Assembly (NCBI GenBank): GCA_003141245.1
Contig: PLLE01000041.1
Span: 316,412 to 373,234, forward strand
Direction: 5' to 3'
Source of the DNA: Chloroflexota bacterium
Lineage (GTDB): Bacteria > Chloroflexota > Limnocylindria > Limnocylindrales > CSP1-4
DNA: 56,823 bases
This document shows, piece by piece, positions 45,933 to 53,929 of the stretch (position 1 is its first letter; every line of letters starts with the position of its first letter). Under the pieces are notes generated by a model, which saw only the letters and a list, made by a program, of their open reading frames with translations, made no database searches and was not told where the DNA came from. A program made the position numbers and the translations under genes.

Positions 45933-46789
45933 TCGATCGTCTCCTTGGTGGTTTCGATTGTCTGCTTGGGAATAAGGCGATTCTTGAGGGCCTCAAAGTC
46001 GGCCTTCTGGAGGACGAAGATCGCGGCCAGGACCGGCCAAGTCGCCAGGAAGATCGCCAGGGCGACCGCGACGGCGATTCCCCAGCTCATCGGCACGCCG
46101 GTCAGGGCGCCGAAGAGACCGCCGACGAAAGCGGCGATGAGCCCGACGCCCAGGGCTGCGCCGATTCGGTTGAAGAGGCCGCTTCCGAAGGCCAAGCCGA
46201 TCAGGACTCCGACGAGGCCGAACAGCACGGCCAGCACGATCACGCCCGCGGCTATCGGTCGATCGGCCGCCGAGATGGCGTGGCCGTCGAACGGCCAGGT
46301 GAGCCCGCCGAAGAAGGTGTCGCCGACCCAGCCCCAGGCGCGGCTCGTCAGCGTCAGCCACAGGATCACGAAGACCGCCACGCCGGCGACCAGAGCAACG
46401 AAAAGCGACAGCCCGATGCGCGGCGCCGATGCGGGAATGATCAGCAGCACGAGCGTGACGGCGACCGCGATCAGGAACTCGCTGCCGTGAAGCGCGCCCC
46501 AGCCGATTGAACCGAAGATCCACTCGTCGAGCCACAGAATCGAGCCGATCGTCGCCACCATCCCGGCCAGCAAGAGCAGGGCAAGAGCGACTCCGGCCAG
46601 GGCGGCCACGCGCTTGATCTCGCCCATGATCTCGGACAGCTCGGCCTTGAGGAGCTTGAGATGCGCCGAAGCGAGACCGAAGAGGGCGTTTCGAGTGCGG
46701 CCGAACTGCGCGCGCACACCGGGCGGCGCCGGTTCGGTGCCTTCGTGGGCTGAGGATGACGGATCGGACGAGGAGGGCCGGTCGGCCAA
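45893..46789 (-). CDS. Phage-holin-family (DUF1469-like) membrane protein
   Basis: A 298-residue protein. After a disordered 40-residue head, AQFGRTRNALFGLASAHLKL LKAELSEIMGEIKR is an amphipathic helix as in DUF1469, followed by about seven hydrophobic helices, more than the usual two. It ends in a polar helix (IETTKETIEWVREQMP). The start is TTG 46789, chosen because AAGGAGG is 4 bases upstream; an ATG at 46831 lies within the -10 box. It may be a bacterial envelope protein, since no phage gene is near. Confidence 0.72.
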   Translation of the reverse strand: MADRPSSSDPSSSAHEGTEPAPPGVRAQFGRTRNALFGLASAHLKLLKAELSEIMGEIKRVAALAGVALALLLLAGMVATIGSILWLDEWIFGSIGWGALHGSEFLIAVAVTLVLLIIPASAPRIGLSLFVALVAGVAVFVILWLTLTSRAWGWVGDTFFGGLTWPFDGHAISAADRPIAAGVIVLAVLFGLVGVLIGLAFGSGLFNRIGAALGVGLIAAFVGGLFGALTGVPMSWGIAVAVALAIFLATWPVLAAIFVLQKADFEALKNRLIPKQTIETTKETIEWVREQMPLGRKS

Positions 46790-46826
46790 GGGACCTCCTT
46801 CGAGTAGGGATGACGACAGCACTGCG

Positions 46827-46832
46827 ATCATA
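46827..46832 (-). promoter_or_regulatory. -10 element for the holin-like operon
   Basis: Minus-strand TATGAT; transcript starts near 46820, leaving a 31-base leader with AAGGAGG. Confidence 0.5.
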
Positions 46833-46928
46833 GCAGCGGCGTGAGCCCCTCCGGCAAGCGCGGCGGTTGGTCGAGGCGGCGGGCCTGACGGCGCCCGGGG
46901 TTCGGCGGCGGAATATCGGCCGACCGAC

Positions 46929-46934
46929 TACGCT
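46929..46934 (+). promoter_or_regulatory. -10 of a leaderless promoter for the CinA-like gene
   Basis: TACGCT is followed by 6 bases and ATG 46941. No ribosome-binding site. Confidence 0.55.
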
Positions 46935-46940
46935 CCGAGT

Positions 46941-48176
46941 ATGTCCGAGTCACGGCAACCGAACCACGAATCCGCCTCTCCGGAAGGTCGCCCCCTGCGG
47001 ACGGCAGCGCTGCTCGCCGTCGGCAGCGAGCTCACGGTCGGCGAGACCCGCGACACGAACAGCGGCGACCTGGCCCGGTCGCTCTCCCGACATGGAGTGG
47101 AGATTGCCTGGATCGCGGCCCTGCCCGACGTGGAGACCTCCGTCATCGACGCGCTGAGCGATGCCCTGCGCACGGTCGATCTCGTCGTCACCACCGGCGG
47201 CTTGGGCCCTACGCCCGACGACCTGACCCGAGAGGCAATCGCCGCCGCCGTCGAGGAGCGGCCCGCGGTCGATCCCGACCTGGAGCGCTGGCTCCGCCAT
47301 CTGTTCGATCGCCGCGGCATCGCCTTCCCCGAGACCAATCTCAAACAAGCGTGGCTCGTCCCTTCAGCGACGGCGATTCCCAACGAACGCGGCACCGCCC
47401 CTGGGTGGTGGATCGATCGGCCGGATGGGCGGGTCGTCGTGGCGCTGCCGGGGCCTCCCGGCGAGATGCGCCCGATGTGGGAGGGCTGGGTCCTCCCCCG
47501 CCTGACCGAGCGCGGCCTTGGACAGGAGCGCGTGACGCGGACCTTCCGGCTGGCGGGGATAGGCGAGTCGGCGGTGGCCGCGCTACTGGGCGAGCCGCTC
47601 CTGCGCGCGGAGAACCCGGTCGTGGCCACGTACGCCCGAGCCGACGCAGTGGACGTGCGCATCTCGGCGCGGATGGACGGGGCGCGCTCGGCGGCGGAAC
47701 TCTTCGAGGCCGCGGCGGTCGTCGTGCTGGCCGCTGTCGGGAACCTCGTGTGGGGTCACGACGACGACACGTGGCCAGGCGTGCTGGGCCGCGAGATGGC
47801 CGCCCTCGGCTGGACAGCGGCGCTCGTGGAAGCCGGCACGGGCGGCTCGACGATGCGGTTGCTCGGCGACGCCGCGTGGCTGACGTCGTCTCGGCTGCTC
47901 GCGCCCACCGAGGCCGACGCCCCGATCGCCGGATTGGCCGATCAGGCTCGCCGGGCATCCGGCGCGACCGTAGGGCTCGCTGTTAGGGCGGCCGAGTCTG
48001 GCGAGGATACATTCGTCGAAGTCGCCGCCTGCGGCCCCTGGGGCGCGCGCGAGACACGCCAGACGGCATTCCTGAGCGGGAGCGAAGGCCGGCGTCGGGC
48101 AGGAATTGCTGCGGCCTCATTCCTCAACGGCATCCTACGCGATGAGCAGACCGCGGGAGGCAGGTCGGCCCGGTAG
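46941..48176 (+). CDS. cinA: CinA-like protein with degenerate C-terminal amidase domain
   Basis: A 411-residue CinA homologue. The N-terminal MoCF/COG1058 domain is intact: LLAVGSELTVGETRDTNSGD, VVTTGGLGPTPDDLTRE (83-99) and ALPGPPGEMRPMWEG. The C-terminal domain, normally nicotinamide-mononucleotide amidase, has VEAGTGGSTM at 296-305 where family members have AESCTGG, so the catalytic Ser is Ala298, and the following GGVVxY region is absent. The first domain (ADP-ribose pyrophosphatase in characterised CinA) may still work. ATG 46941 is 6 bases after TACGCT. Confidence 0.82.
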   Translation: MSESRQPNHESASPEGRPLRTAALLAVGSELTVGETRDTNSGDLARSLSRHGVEIAWIAALPDVETSVIDALSDALRTVDLVVTTGGLGPTPDDLTREAIAAAVEERPAVDPDLERWLRHLFDRRGIAFPETNLKQAWLVPSATAIPNERGTAPGWWIDRPDGRVVVALPGPPGEMRPMWEGWVLPRLTERGLGQERVTRTFRLAGIGESAVAALLGEPLLRAENPVVATYARADAVDVRISARMDGARSAAELFEAAAVVVLAAVGNLVWGHDDDTWPGVLGREMAALGWTAALVEAGTGGSTMRLLGDAAWLTSSRLLAPTEADAPIAGLADQARRASGATVGLAVRAAESGEDTFVEVAACGPWGARETRQTAFLSGSEGRRRAGIAAASFLNGILRDEQTAGGRSAR

Positions 48177-48189
48177 TCCCCTGGCGTCG

Positions 48190-48264
48190 GCCGGTGCTCA
48201 GCCGGTGCTCAGCGGCGCTCGGCCGGCGCTCGACCGGCGCTCGACCGGGTGCTCGGCCGGCAGG
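48190..48264. repeat. Degenerate tandem repeat, unit about 11 bases
   Basis: Six to seven units of the form GCCGGTGCTCA / ACCGGCGCTCG are arrayed with small changes (10-12 bases) just after the cinA stop. Reads as strong GC-rich pairing potential; could serve as transcript end or be replication slippage. Confidence 0.65.
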
Positions 48265-48342
48265 CCACCCGCGCAAAGCCACAGCTTCTGGCGGACAATA
48301 CGCACCGGAAGTTCTCGCCAGGCCCGCCAGCCGGAGTTGAAC

Positions 48343-48825
48343 ATGAGCGCGACCGAGAGAATCGAAGCGGCCGAACTCGCGAGCCTGCCGCTGTTCGAGG
48401 GCCTGACCGAGGCCGAACTGGCGCCTCTCGCGGCTGCCTCCGTCCGACGCCGCCTCGCCGACGGCGAGACCCTGGTCGAGATGGGCGACCCGATTTCCGA
48501 GGTCCATTGGCTCGAGCGGGGCCGGCTGGCGCTGCGGGTTCGCCACGACGGGCGCTGGGTTCTGGTTTCGACGTTGCACGCCGGCGACCTGCTCGGTTGG
48601 TCGGCCCTGCGCGAAGACCCGACGGCACTCTCGACGGCGCGCGCGATCGGTCCCGCGGTGATGATGTCGATGCCGGCTGAAGGACTCCTCGGACTGCTCG
48701 CGGGTGGCTCGTCTCAATCTGGGCTGCTCCTGCGGCGGCTCTTCGGGATCGCCACTCAACATCTCGACGAGAGCCGGGCTCAGCTGCTGCAGCTGGGCCG
48801 CGAAGGAGTCATCTCCGCCGGCTAA
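48343..48825 (+). CDS. Cyclic-nucleotide-binding-domain protein without DNA-binding domain
   Basis: A 160-residue single cNMP-binding domain: LPLFEGLTEAELAPLAAAS opens the fold, LVEMGDPISEVHWLERGRLA and LHAGDLLGWSALR give the beta-roll, with the phosphate-binding-cassette region reduced (LGWSALREDPTALSTA, lacking the canonical GExALL). No helix-turn-helix follows, so it is not a full Crp regulator. ATG 48343 has GGAG 6 bases upstream. Binding of cNMP is doubtful; it may act as a redox or partner sensor. Confidence 0.72.
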   Translation: MSATERIEAAELASLPLFEGLTEAELAPLAAASVRRRLADGETLVEMGDPISEVHWLERGRLALRVRHDGRWVLVSTLHAGDLLGWSALREDPTALSTARAIGPAVMMSMPAEGLLGLLAGGSSQSGLLLRRLFGIATQHLDESRAQLLQLGREGVISAG

Positions 48826-49026
48826 CGCCGGAAGCGGCGCGCCCGCAGGTTCCGGCGTAATCGCCTCCAGCGACCCCTGGCGACCCCTGGCCCAGACCGC
48901 CAAAGAGCCGACAGAGGCCCAGGGCCTGGGTGGCGAAGTCGTTCTCTGACATGGTCAAACGGTAGCGTTGGACAAGGGACGCGGCGATCGCGCCCGCGTA
49001 CCGCCACGCCCACGGCAAGTCGCCCT

Positions 49027-49032
49027 TACGAT
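49027..49032 (+). promoter_or_regulatory. -10 of a leaderless promoter for the SGNH hydrolase
   Basis: TACGAT then 6 bases and ATG 49039. Confidence 0.5.
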
Positions 49033-49038
49033 GGCGCG

Positions 49039-50223
49039 ATGCAGCGACCGAACGCGAACAAGCGGCTTCTCGCCGGATTCGGCATCGGGATCGTCGCGCT
49101 GGCGGTCGGGCTGGCGGTCGGGTTGGGCACGGGCGCGCCGTGGAGCGGCTCCTCCCCCACTCCATCGCCCACCAGCGTGGCCCTGGAGTCGCCCAGCGGC
49201 AGCGCCAGAGCGACGGCCGAACCCACCGCGACTCCTCTCGATTCCGCGACACCATCGCCCACGGTGGCCCTTTCGCCGACAGCCTCCACCAAGCCGACAA
49301 CAGCCGCGACGCCGTGGACGCCCCAACTGCCGACCATGCTGGCCGCCATCGGAGATTCGTACAGCCAGGCGTGGAGCGTCTCGCCGAGCTACACGAGGGA
49401 CCATCCGGTCTTCTCGTGGGTCGTGGGAACGGCCAAGGGCGACGGCGTCTTCAGCCTCCGGGAGCGGTTCGAGGCGCTCGGCGCTCGGCTGACCGTCGTC
49501 GACGCCGCGACCTCCGGCAAGAAGATGAGCGACGCCTGGCGCCAGGCCGCCGCTGTCGTAACCGCGGCGGCCATGCTGCCGCCCGGTTCGACGGTCTACG
49601 TCACCTTCGAGCTCGGCACCAACGACCTCTGCGACGAGCCTATGACGACCGCGACGGACTTCGAGACTCAGCTTCGATCGGCAGTCTCGCTCCTCCGGGC
49701 GGACCTGCCGGCCGGCAGTCGAATCCTGATGCTCTCCGTCCCCGACTTCTCGCACTTCTACGACATGACGCAGGCCGACCCCTCGGCGATGGCAATCCTG
49801 AACGCCCATCCGGATACCTGCCCGCCGTTCCTGGGCTCGGACAGTCCGTACTCGCTGCAGGAGGCTGAGGCGACACTCGTCAGCTACGACTCGATCCTGG
49901 TCGCCGTCTGCGGCGAGATCGAGGCTACCGACGGACCCTCGAACAAGCTCCACTGCCGCAGCGATGCCACGCTGCTCGCGGAACGGGATTTCGAGATCGG
50001 GGACCTGAGCACGGTCGACTACTTCCACCCATCGCTCTCGGGCCAGGCGAAGATGGCCGAAGCCGCCTGGAAGGCCGGCTACTGGAGCACGGTGCCGCTG
50101 CCGCTCGTGGCGGCGGCCGTGACTCCCGACGGAGGGCCGGGCGAAAGCGGAACGACCGCGGTGATGGGTCTGGCGACCAGCGCTCCGCTCTTCTTCTGGC
50201 GCGGCAGGCGGCGGCGCCTCTGA
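49039..50223 (+). CDS. Secreted or membrane-anchored SGNH/GDSL hydrolase
   Basis: A 394-residue SGNH hydrolase: block I LAAIGDSYSQAWS (Ser), block III TFELGTNDLCDEPM (Asn), block V VDYFHPSLSGQAKMAEAAW (Asp and His). An N-terminal signal anchor (LLAGFGIGIVALAVGLAVGL) is followed by a Ser/Thr/Pro-rich linker to about 90. The C-terminus has a short hydrophobic stretch and RGRRRRL, which resembles a sorting tail but has no LPxTG. Such enzymes are esterases acting on envelope or plant polysaccharide esters; substrate unknown. Confidence 0.82.
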   Translation: MQRPNANKRLLAGFGIGIVALAVGLAVGLGTGAPWSGSSPTPSPTSVALESPSGSARATAEPTATPLDSATPSPTVALSPTASTKPTTAATPWTPQLPTMLAAIGDSYSQAWSVSPSYTRDHPVFSWVVGTAKGDGVFSLRERFEALGARLTVVDAATSGKKMSDAWRQAAAVVTAAAMLPPGSTVYVTFELGTNDLCDEPMTTATDFETQLRSAVSLLRADLPAGSRILMLSVPDFSHFYDMTQADPSAMAILNAHPDTCPPFLGSDSPYSLQEAEATLVSYDSILVAVCGEIEATDGPSNKLHCRSDATLLAERDFEIGDLSTVDYFHPSLSGQAKMAEAAWKAGYWSTVPLPLVAAAVTPDGGPGESGTTAVMGLATSAPLFFWRGRRRRL

Positions 50224-50363
50224 CGTCGCCGGCCGCGATCCGATGGAGGGCCGGCTCCGCGGCGTCGGTGGCCGACTCGGCGGAGCTCTCGCCTTCCGGG
50301 GTCCCTCTCTCGGAGCCGTCGCCGCACACCGGTCAAGCGCCGCAGACCACCGGTGAATCCGAT

Positions 50364-51434
50364 CTAGGAGATCGTGAGAACCGGCTGCTCGCGCGCGGCC
50401 TCGATGCTGACCTTGCCCGCGATCGCCCTGGCGATGTGTGCGAGCGCCCTGGCCGCGGGGCCCGGATCGCGCTGAGCGACCGCCGGGACGCCCACGTCGG
50501 CGCCCTGACGGAGGGTCACGTCGAGCGGCACGCCGCCAAGGAAGTCGATCCCGTTCTCGGCCGCGAAGCGCTCGCCGCCGCCCCGACCGAAGATATCGGT
50601 CGTCTCGCCGCAGTGGGCGCAGACGAAGCCCGACATGTTCTCGACCAGGCCCAGTATCGGGACGCTGACGCGGCGAAACATCGCCAGGGCCTTGGCCACG
50701 TCCGAGAGCGAGACCTGCTGGGGCGTGGTGACGAGCACGGCCCCGGTGATCGGCACGGACTGGGCCAGGGTCAGCTGCGCGTCGGAGGTGCCGGGCGGCA
50801 GGTCCACGACCAGGTAGTCGAGATCGCCCCACTCCACGTCGCGCAGGAACTGCTGAATCGCCCCGCCGACGAGCGGCCCGCGCCATACCACGGGCTGGCC
50901 TTCGGGCAGGAAGAACTGGATCGATATGACCTTCACGCCGTGGGCCTCGATCGGGGTGATCTTGCCCCCGGCCCCGGCGACGGGCTGGCCCTCGGCACCG
51001 ATCATCATCGGGATGTTGGGGCCGGTGATGTCCGCGTCCAGGAGGCCGACCGACGCGCCGGCCTGAGCGAGCGCGACCGCGAGGTTGACGCTCACCGTTG
51101 TCTTGCCGACGCCGCCCTTGCCAGAGGCCACGGCCACGATGTTCTTGACGCCCGGCAGCAGCTGCGGCGTGGTCGGAGTGGCGCGGCGGACGGTCGCGCC
51201 CCAGGCGACCTCGATCTGCTCGGCCCCGATCGACCGCAGGGCGGCCTCTACTCGGGCCTGGATCTCGTCCTTGAGCGGACAGGCGGGAGTGGTCAATTCG
51301 ATCGTGAAGGCGACCCTGGCGCCTTCGATCGTGAGATCCCTGACCATCTTGCGCGAGACCAGGTCTCCGCCGAGCTCGGGCTCCTGAACGGTGGCCAAGG
51401 CCTTGAGGACGGCGTCTTCGGTGAGAGTTGGCAT
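50364..51434 (-). CDS. mrp: Mrp/NBP35-type Fe-S cluster carrier ATPase
   Basis: A 356-residue protein: N-terminal MIP18/DUF59 domain (1-90) and a ParA-like ATPase with Walker A VASGKGGVGKTTVSVNLA near residue 96. FVCAHCGETTDIFG near 270 provides the CxxC that holds a bridging Fe-S cluster. Mrp delivers Fe-S clusters to targets. ATG 51434 has AGGAAG about 8 bases upstream. Confidence 0.93.
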   Translation of the reverse strand: MPTLTEDAVLKALATVQEPELGGDLVSRKMVRDLTIEGARVAFTIELTTPACPLKDEIQARVEAALRSIGAEQIEVAWGATVRRATPTTPQLLPGVKNIVAVASGKGGVGKTTVSVNLAVALAQAGASVGLLDADITGPNIPMMIGAEGQPVAGAGGKITPIEAHGVKVISIQFFLPEGQPVVWRGPLVGGAIQQFLRDVEWGDLDYLVVDLPPGTSDAQLTLAQSVPITGAVLVTTPQQVSLSDVAKALAMFRRVSVPILGLVENMSGFVCAHCGETTDIFGRGGGERFAAENGIDFLGGVPLDVTLRQGADVGVPAVAQRDPGPAARALAHIARAIAGKVSIEAAREQPVLTIS

Positions 51435-51537
51435 TCGGTCAGCTTCCTCGGATCTCGCTGTCGTAGCGCGCGTACGGCGCGCGCCTCATCTACCGATATC
51501 CTACGGCTTTGGTAGGAAATGGGCCGACCGCGTCGCG

Positions 51538-52014
51538 CTACCCTACTGGACGCAGAACTGTTTCGCGCGGCGACACTCCACCCTCGCGCGCTCGCGCGGC
51601 GACCTCGAACCGATTGGCTCGATACGGATGCCGGCGCCGCAACAGGGCCCAGCCCGACGATGCCACGTAGGCCGGAAGGAACAGCGGGCCGAGGCGCTGC
51701 CACTGGCGGACGTGCTCCAGCTCGTGGTCGACGATCTCCGGCGAGAGCTCCGCGCGAGCGAAGATGTACCGCCCCAGGGTCTGGGCATGAACCGGGATCC
51801 ATTGGTGGTCAAGGTAGTGGGCGGCCCGGGGATCTTCGACCAGCAAGGCCGAGACGCCTCCGGCCTGGACCCGGCGGCTGGGCTCGCGAATGTCGCAGGC
51901 GCGCATCACCAGCAGTGCCATCAGGTCGCCCGGGAACGCCCGCCACGCCTCTCGCATGGCACGAGTCAGGCAGAGCCAGACGTCGATGACCCGGGCGGCC
52001 CGGCCGAAGATCAC
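51538..52014 (-). CDS. Zincin-type putative metallopeptidase
   Basis: A 158-residue protein with HELEHVRQWQRLGPLFLPAY near residue 97, an HExxH zinc site, preceded by a region with LDHQWIPVHAQTLGRYIFA. No signal peptide. This resembles small DUF4157-like zincins. GTG 52014 lies 4 bases after the amidohydrolase stop, so the two are co-transcribed. Proteolytic activity is not shown. Confidence 0.65.
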   Translation of the reverse strand: MIFGRAARVIDVWLCLTRAMREAWRAFPGDLMALLVMRACDIREPSRRVQAGGVSALLVEDPRAAHYLDHQWIPVHAQTLGRYIFARAELSPEIVDHELEHVRQWQRLGPLFLPAYVASSGWALLRRRHPYRANRFEVAARAREGGVSPRETVLRPVG

Positions 52015-52018
52015 GAGC

Positions 52019-53272
52019 TCAGGCCCCGCGTCGGTCCGCCACGATGCGTCCGCCCTGCATGACGAAGACGATCCGGGCGGGATCGCGCCACAGCTCCGGT
52101 TCGGCCAGCGGATCGCCCGCGACGGCCACCAGATCCGCCTGCTTGCCGGCCTCGAGAGTGCCCACCCGGTCGGCCAGTCCGAGCAGCTTGGCCGCTTCGC
52201 TGGTGGCCGCCTGGATCGCCCGAAACGGCCCGAGCCCGAATTCGGACATGTAGGCCAGCTCGGCCGGCGGGTACATGCCGCTGAAGCTGTCGGTGCCCAT
52301 GACGACCCGCACGCCGCGCTCGATGGCGTGGCGGAAGTTGCGCTGCTGGCTCTCGAAGAGGTAGCGCATCTTCTCGACCGCCCAGGGCGGGACCTCGCCG
52401 CGCGCGATCCGCGCCTCGTCCATCAGCGAGAAGTTGATGTTGAAGGTGGGGATGAGCGGCACGTCGCGCTCGAGCATCAGGTCGATCCCCTCGTCGTCGA
52501 TCAGGTCGCCGTGCTCGATGCTGGTGATGCCGGCCAGCAGGGCGTTCTTGATACCGGAGGCCCCCTCGGCGTGCGCGAGCGTGCCCCGGATGCCTGCCGC
52601 CTTCGCCTCCTCGACGATGGCGCGAATCTCTTCCACGGTGAACTGGGAGGCGTCCGGGAAGTCCGCGGCGGACATGACTCCGCCGGTGGCCATGACCTTG
52701 ATCCAGTCGGCGCCGGCCCGGATCTGGAGGCGCGCGGCGCGGCGAACGGCATCCACGCCGTCGGCGACGCCGGGCGGCAGGTCGCTCATCTCGGTTGCCA
52801 TGATGGCGCCGGAAGGCGTCCAGTCGTCACCGTGGCCGCCGGTCTGCGAGAGCGGCTGGCAGCTGACCTGCGTGAGCGGGCCCGGGAAGGCGCCTGAGGC
52901 GAAGGCGCGCTTGATACCGGCCGGGGTGTAGCCCGCGTCTCGAATCGTCGTCACGCCCGCCTCGAGGAACTCGCGCCCGGCCTGGAGAGCCCGAACCACG
53001 AGGTCCGTAGAGGAACGCTGGACCTGGTCGTGGAGCGGCTCCAGGCGCAGCGCCAGATGGACGTGGCAGTCGATGATGCCAGGGAGAAGGGTCAGCCCAG
53101 ACGCGTCGATACGCTCGGCGTCCTTGGGGGCCGCGACCGCGGAGGCGGGTCCGGCGGCGACGATTCGGCCCTGCTCGTCGGTGACGAGCACGCCGTCCTC
53201 GACGGCATCGGACGAGCGCCCGTCCAGCAGGCGCGCGCCGACGAAGGCTGCGGGACGGATCGGCGCGGACAT
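52019..53272 (-). CDS. Metal-dependent amidohydrolase
   Basis: A 417-residue amidohydrolase (imidazolonepropionase/prolidase-like subgroup). Metal ligands: IDCHVHLALRLEP (HxH), KVMATGGVM (likely carboxylated Lys), TLAHAEGASG and SIEHGDLIDD (His), MGTDSFSGMYPPAEL (Asp). Imide, amide or dipeptide bonds are possible substrates. GGAGG lies 8 bases before ATG 53272. Confidence 0.86.
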   Translation of the reverse strand: MSAPIRPAAFVGARLLDGRSSDAVEDGVLVTDEQGRIVAAGPASAVAAPKDAERIDASGLTLLPGIIDCHVHLALRLEPLHDQVQRSSTDLVVRALQAGREFLEAGVTTIRDAGYTPAGIKRAFASGAFPGPLTQVSCQPLSQTGGHGDDWTPSGAIMATEMSDLPPGVADGVDAVRRAARLQIRAGADWIKVMATGGVMSAADFPDASQFTVEEIRAIVEEAKAAGIRGTLAHAEGASGIKNALLAGITSIEHGDLIDDEGIDLMLERDVPLIPTFNINFSLMDEARIARGEVPPWAVEKMRYLFESQQRNFRHAIERGVRVVMGTDSFSGMYPPAELAYMSEFGLGPFRAIQAATSEAAKLLGLADRVGTLEAGKQADLVAVAGDPLAEPELWRDPARIVFVMQGGRIVADRRGA

Positions 53273-53348
53273 GAGCTAGACCTCCGGCATGAGGGATTGG
53301 CGAGCCAGCCACAGGCGCCCCGATGCGCTCGCCGGCGAACGCCCTCGG

Positions 53349-53582
53349 CTACCCGACCAGTGTCTTGGCGGCTCTCACGCGGGCATCCGGGGGCACTGTG
53401 GTGCTGGGCTGAGGAAGCAGCCCGAATCTGATCGCGTGGCGCGCCCACTCGGGATCGCCGGGTGCCCAGGTCTGCTTGGTCTCGCCCTGATCGCCTAGCT
53501 GGTGGATCGAGCCGTCCGTTTGAAGGACGAGCTTGCCGCCTTCCGTGAGTTCGAGCTCCCGTCGTCGGAAGCGACGGGCCAC
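53349..53582 (-). CDS. Small conserved-looking protein of unknown function
   Basis: A 77-residue protein with LTEGGKLVLQTDGSIHQLGD and DPEWARHAIRFGLLPQP, patterns I recall from short uncharacterised Chloroflexota proteins. It starts with GTG 53582 immediately after the stop of the tiny gene upstream. No membrane part. Function unknown. Confidence 0.6.
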   Translation of the reverse strand: MARRFRRRELELTEGGKLVLQTDGSIHQLGDQGETKQTWAPGDPEWARHAIRFGLLPQPSTTVPPDARVRAAKTLVG

Positions 53583-53663
53583 CTAGGCGCCCTTCGAGGG
53601 CGGCTGCGGCGCCGGCTTCGGCTTCTTGACCTTCGGCGGTCGCTTCGGTGTCTTGTCGCCCAT
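53583..53663 (-). CDS. Tiny Lys/Pro-rich protein (26 residues)
   Basis: A 26-residue reading frame starting MGDKTPKRPPKVKKPKPAP, with GGGAGG 7 bases before ATG 53663 and the next start directly behind its stop. Composition (Lys/Pro, pI strongly basic) is not what random GC-rich DNA gives. Similar tiny basic proteins are seen in this phylum; they may bind nucleic acid or ribosomes, but this is speculation. Confidence 0.6.
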   Translation of the reverse strand: MGDKTPKRPPKVKKPKPAPQPPSKGA

Positions 53664-53743
53664 GATCTAGCCTCCCGACTTGACTGAGACGCTCGGCCGC
53701 TCCCCCGCTGACACGTGGAGACTCGCCTGCGCGTATGAGATCG

Positions 53744-53749
53744 ATTCTA
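53744..53749 (-). promoter_or_regulatory. Candidate -10 for the tiny gene pair
   Basis: Minus-strand TAGAAT; leader of about 74 bases before ATG 53663. Confidence 0.35.
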
Positions 53750-53929
53750 GCCGGGTTGACAGACGACTGACAGTCTCGAGTGACGGCCGCGAGGCGAGGT
53801 TCCCGGCCGAGGCAGGAGCGCCCGCGATTCGTTCAGCCAGCGCAGCATCAGCTCGGCTTGCCGGGCCTTGGGGAGCGAGCGGCGCAACCGAGCAGCGGGG
53901 GACCGTTCCAGCAACTCCCTCATCGATGC

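Noticed and set aside
45893-46789. Phage lysis cassette suggested by the holin-like family
   Set aside because: No endolysin or structural phage genes; the family is common in bacterial chromosomes.
53756-53761. Plus-strand TTGACA as a promoter
   Set aside because: No TAnnnT at a proper distance and no plus-strand gene follows.
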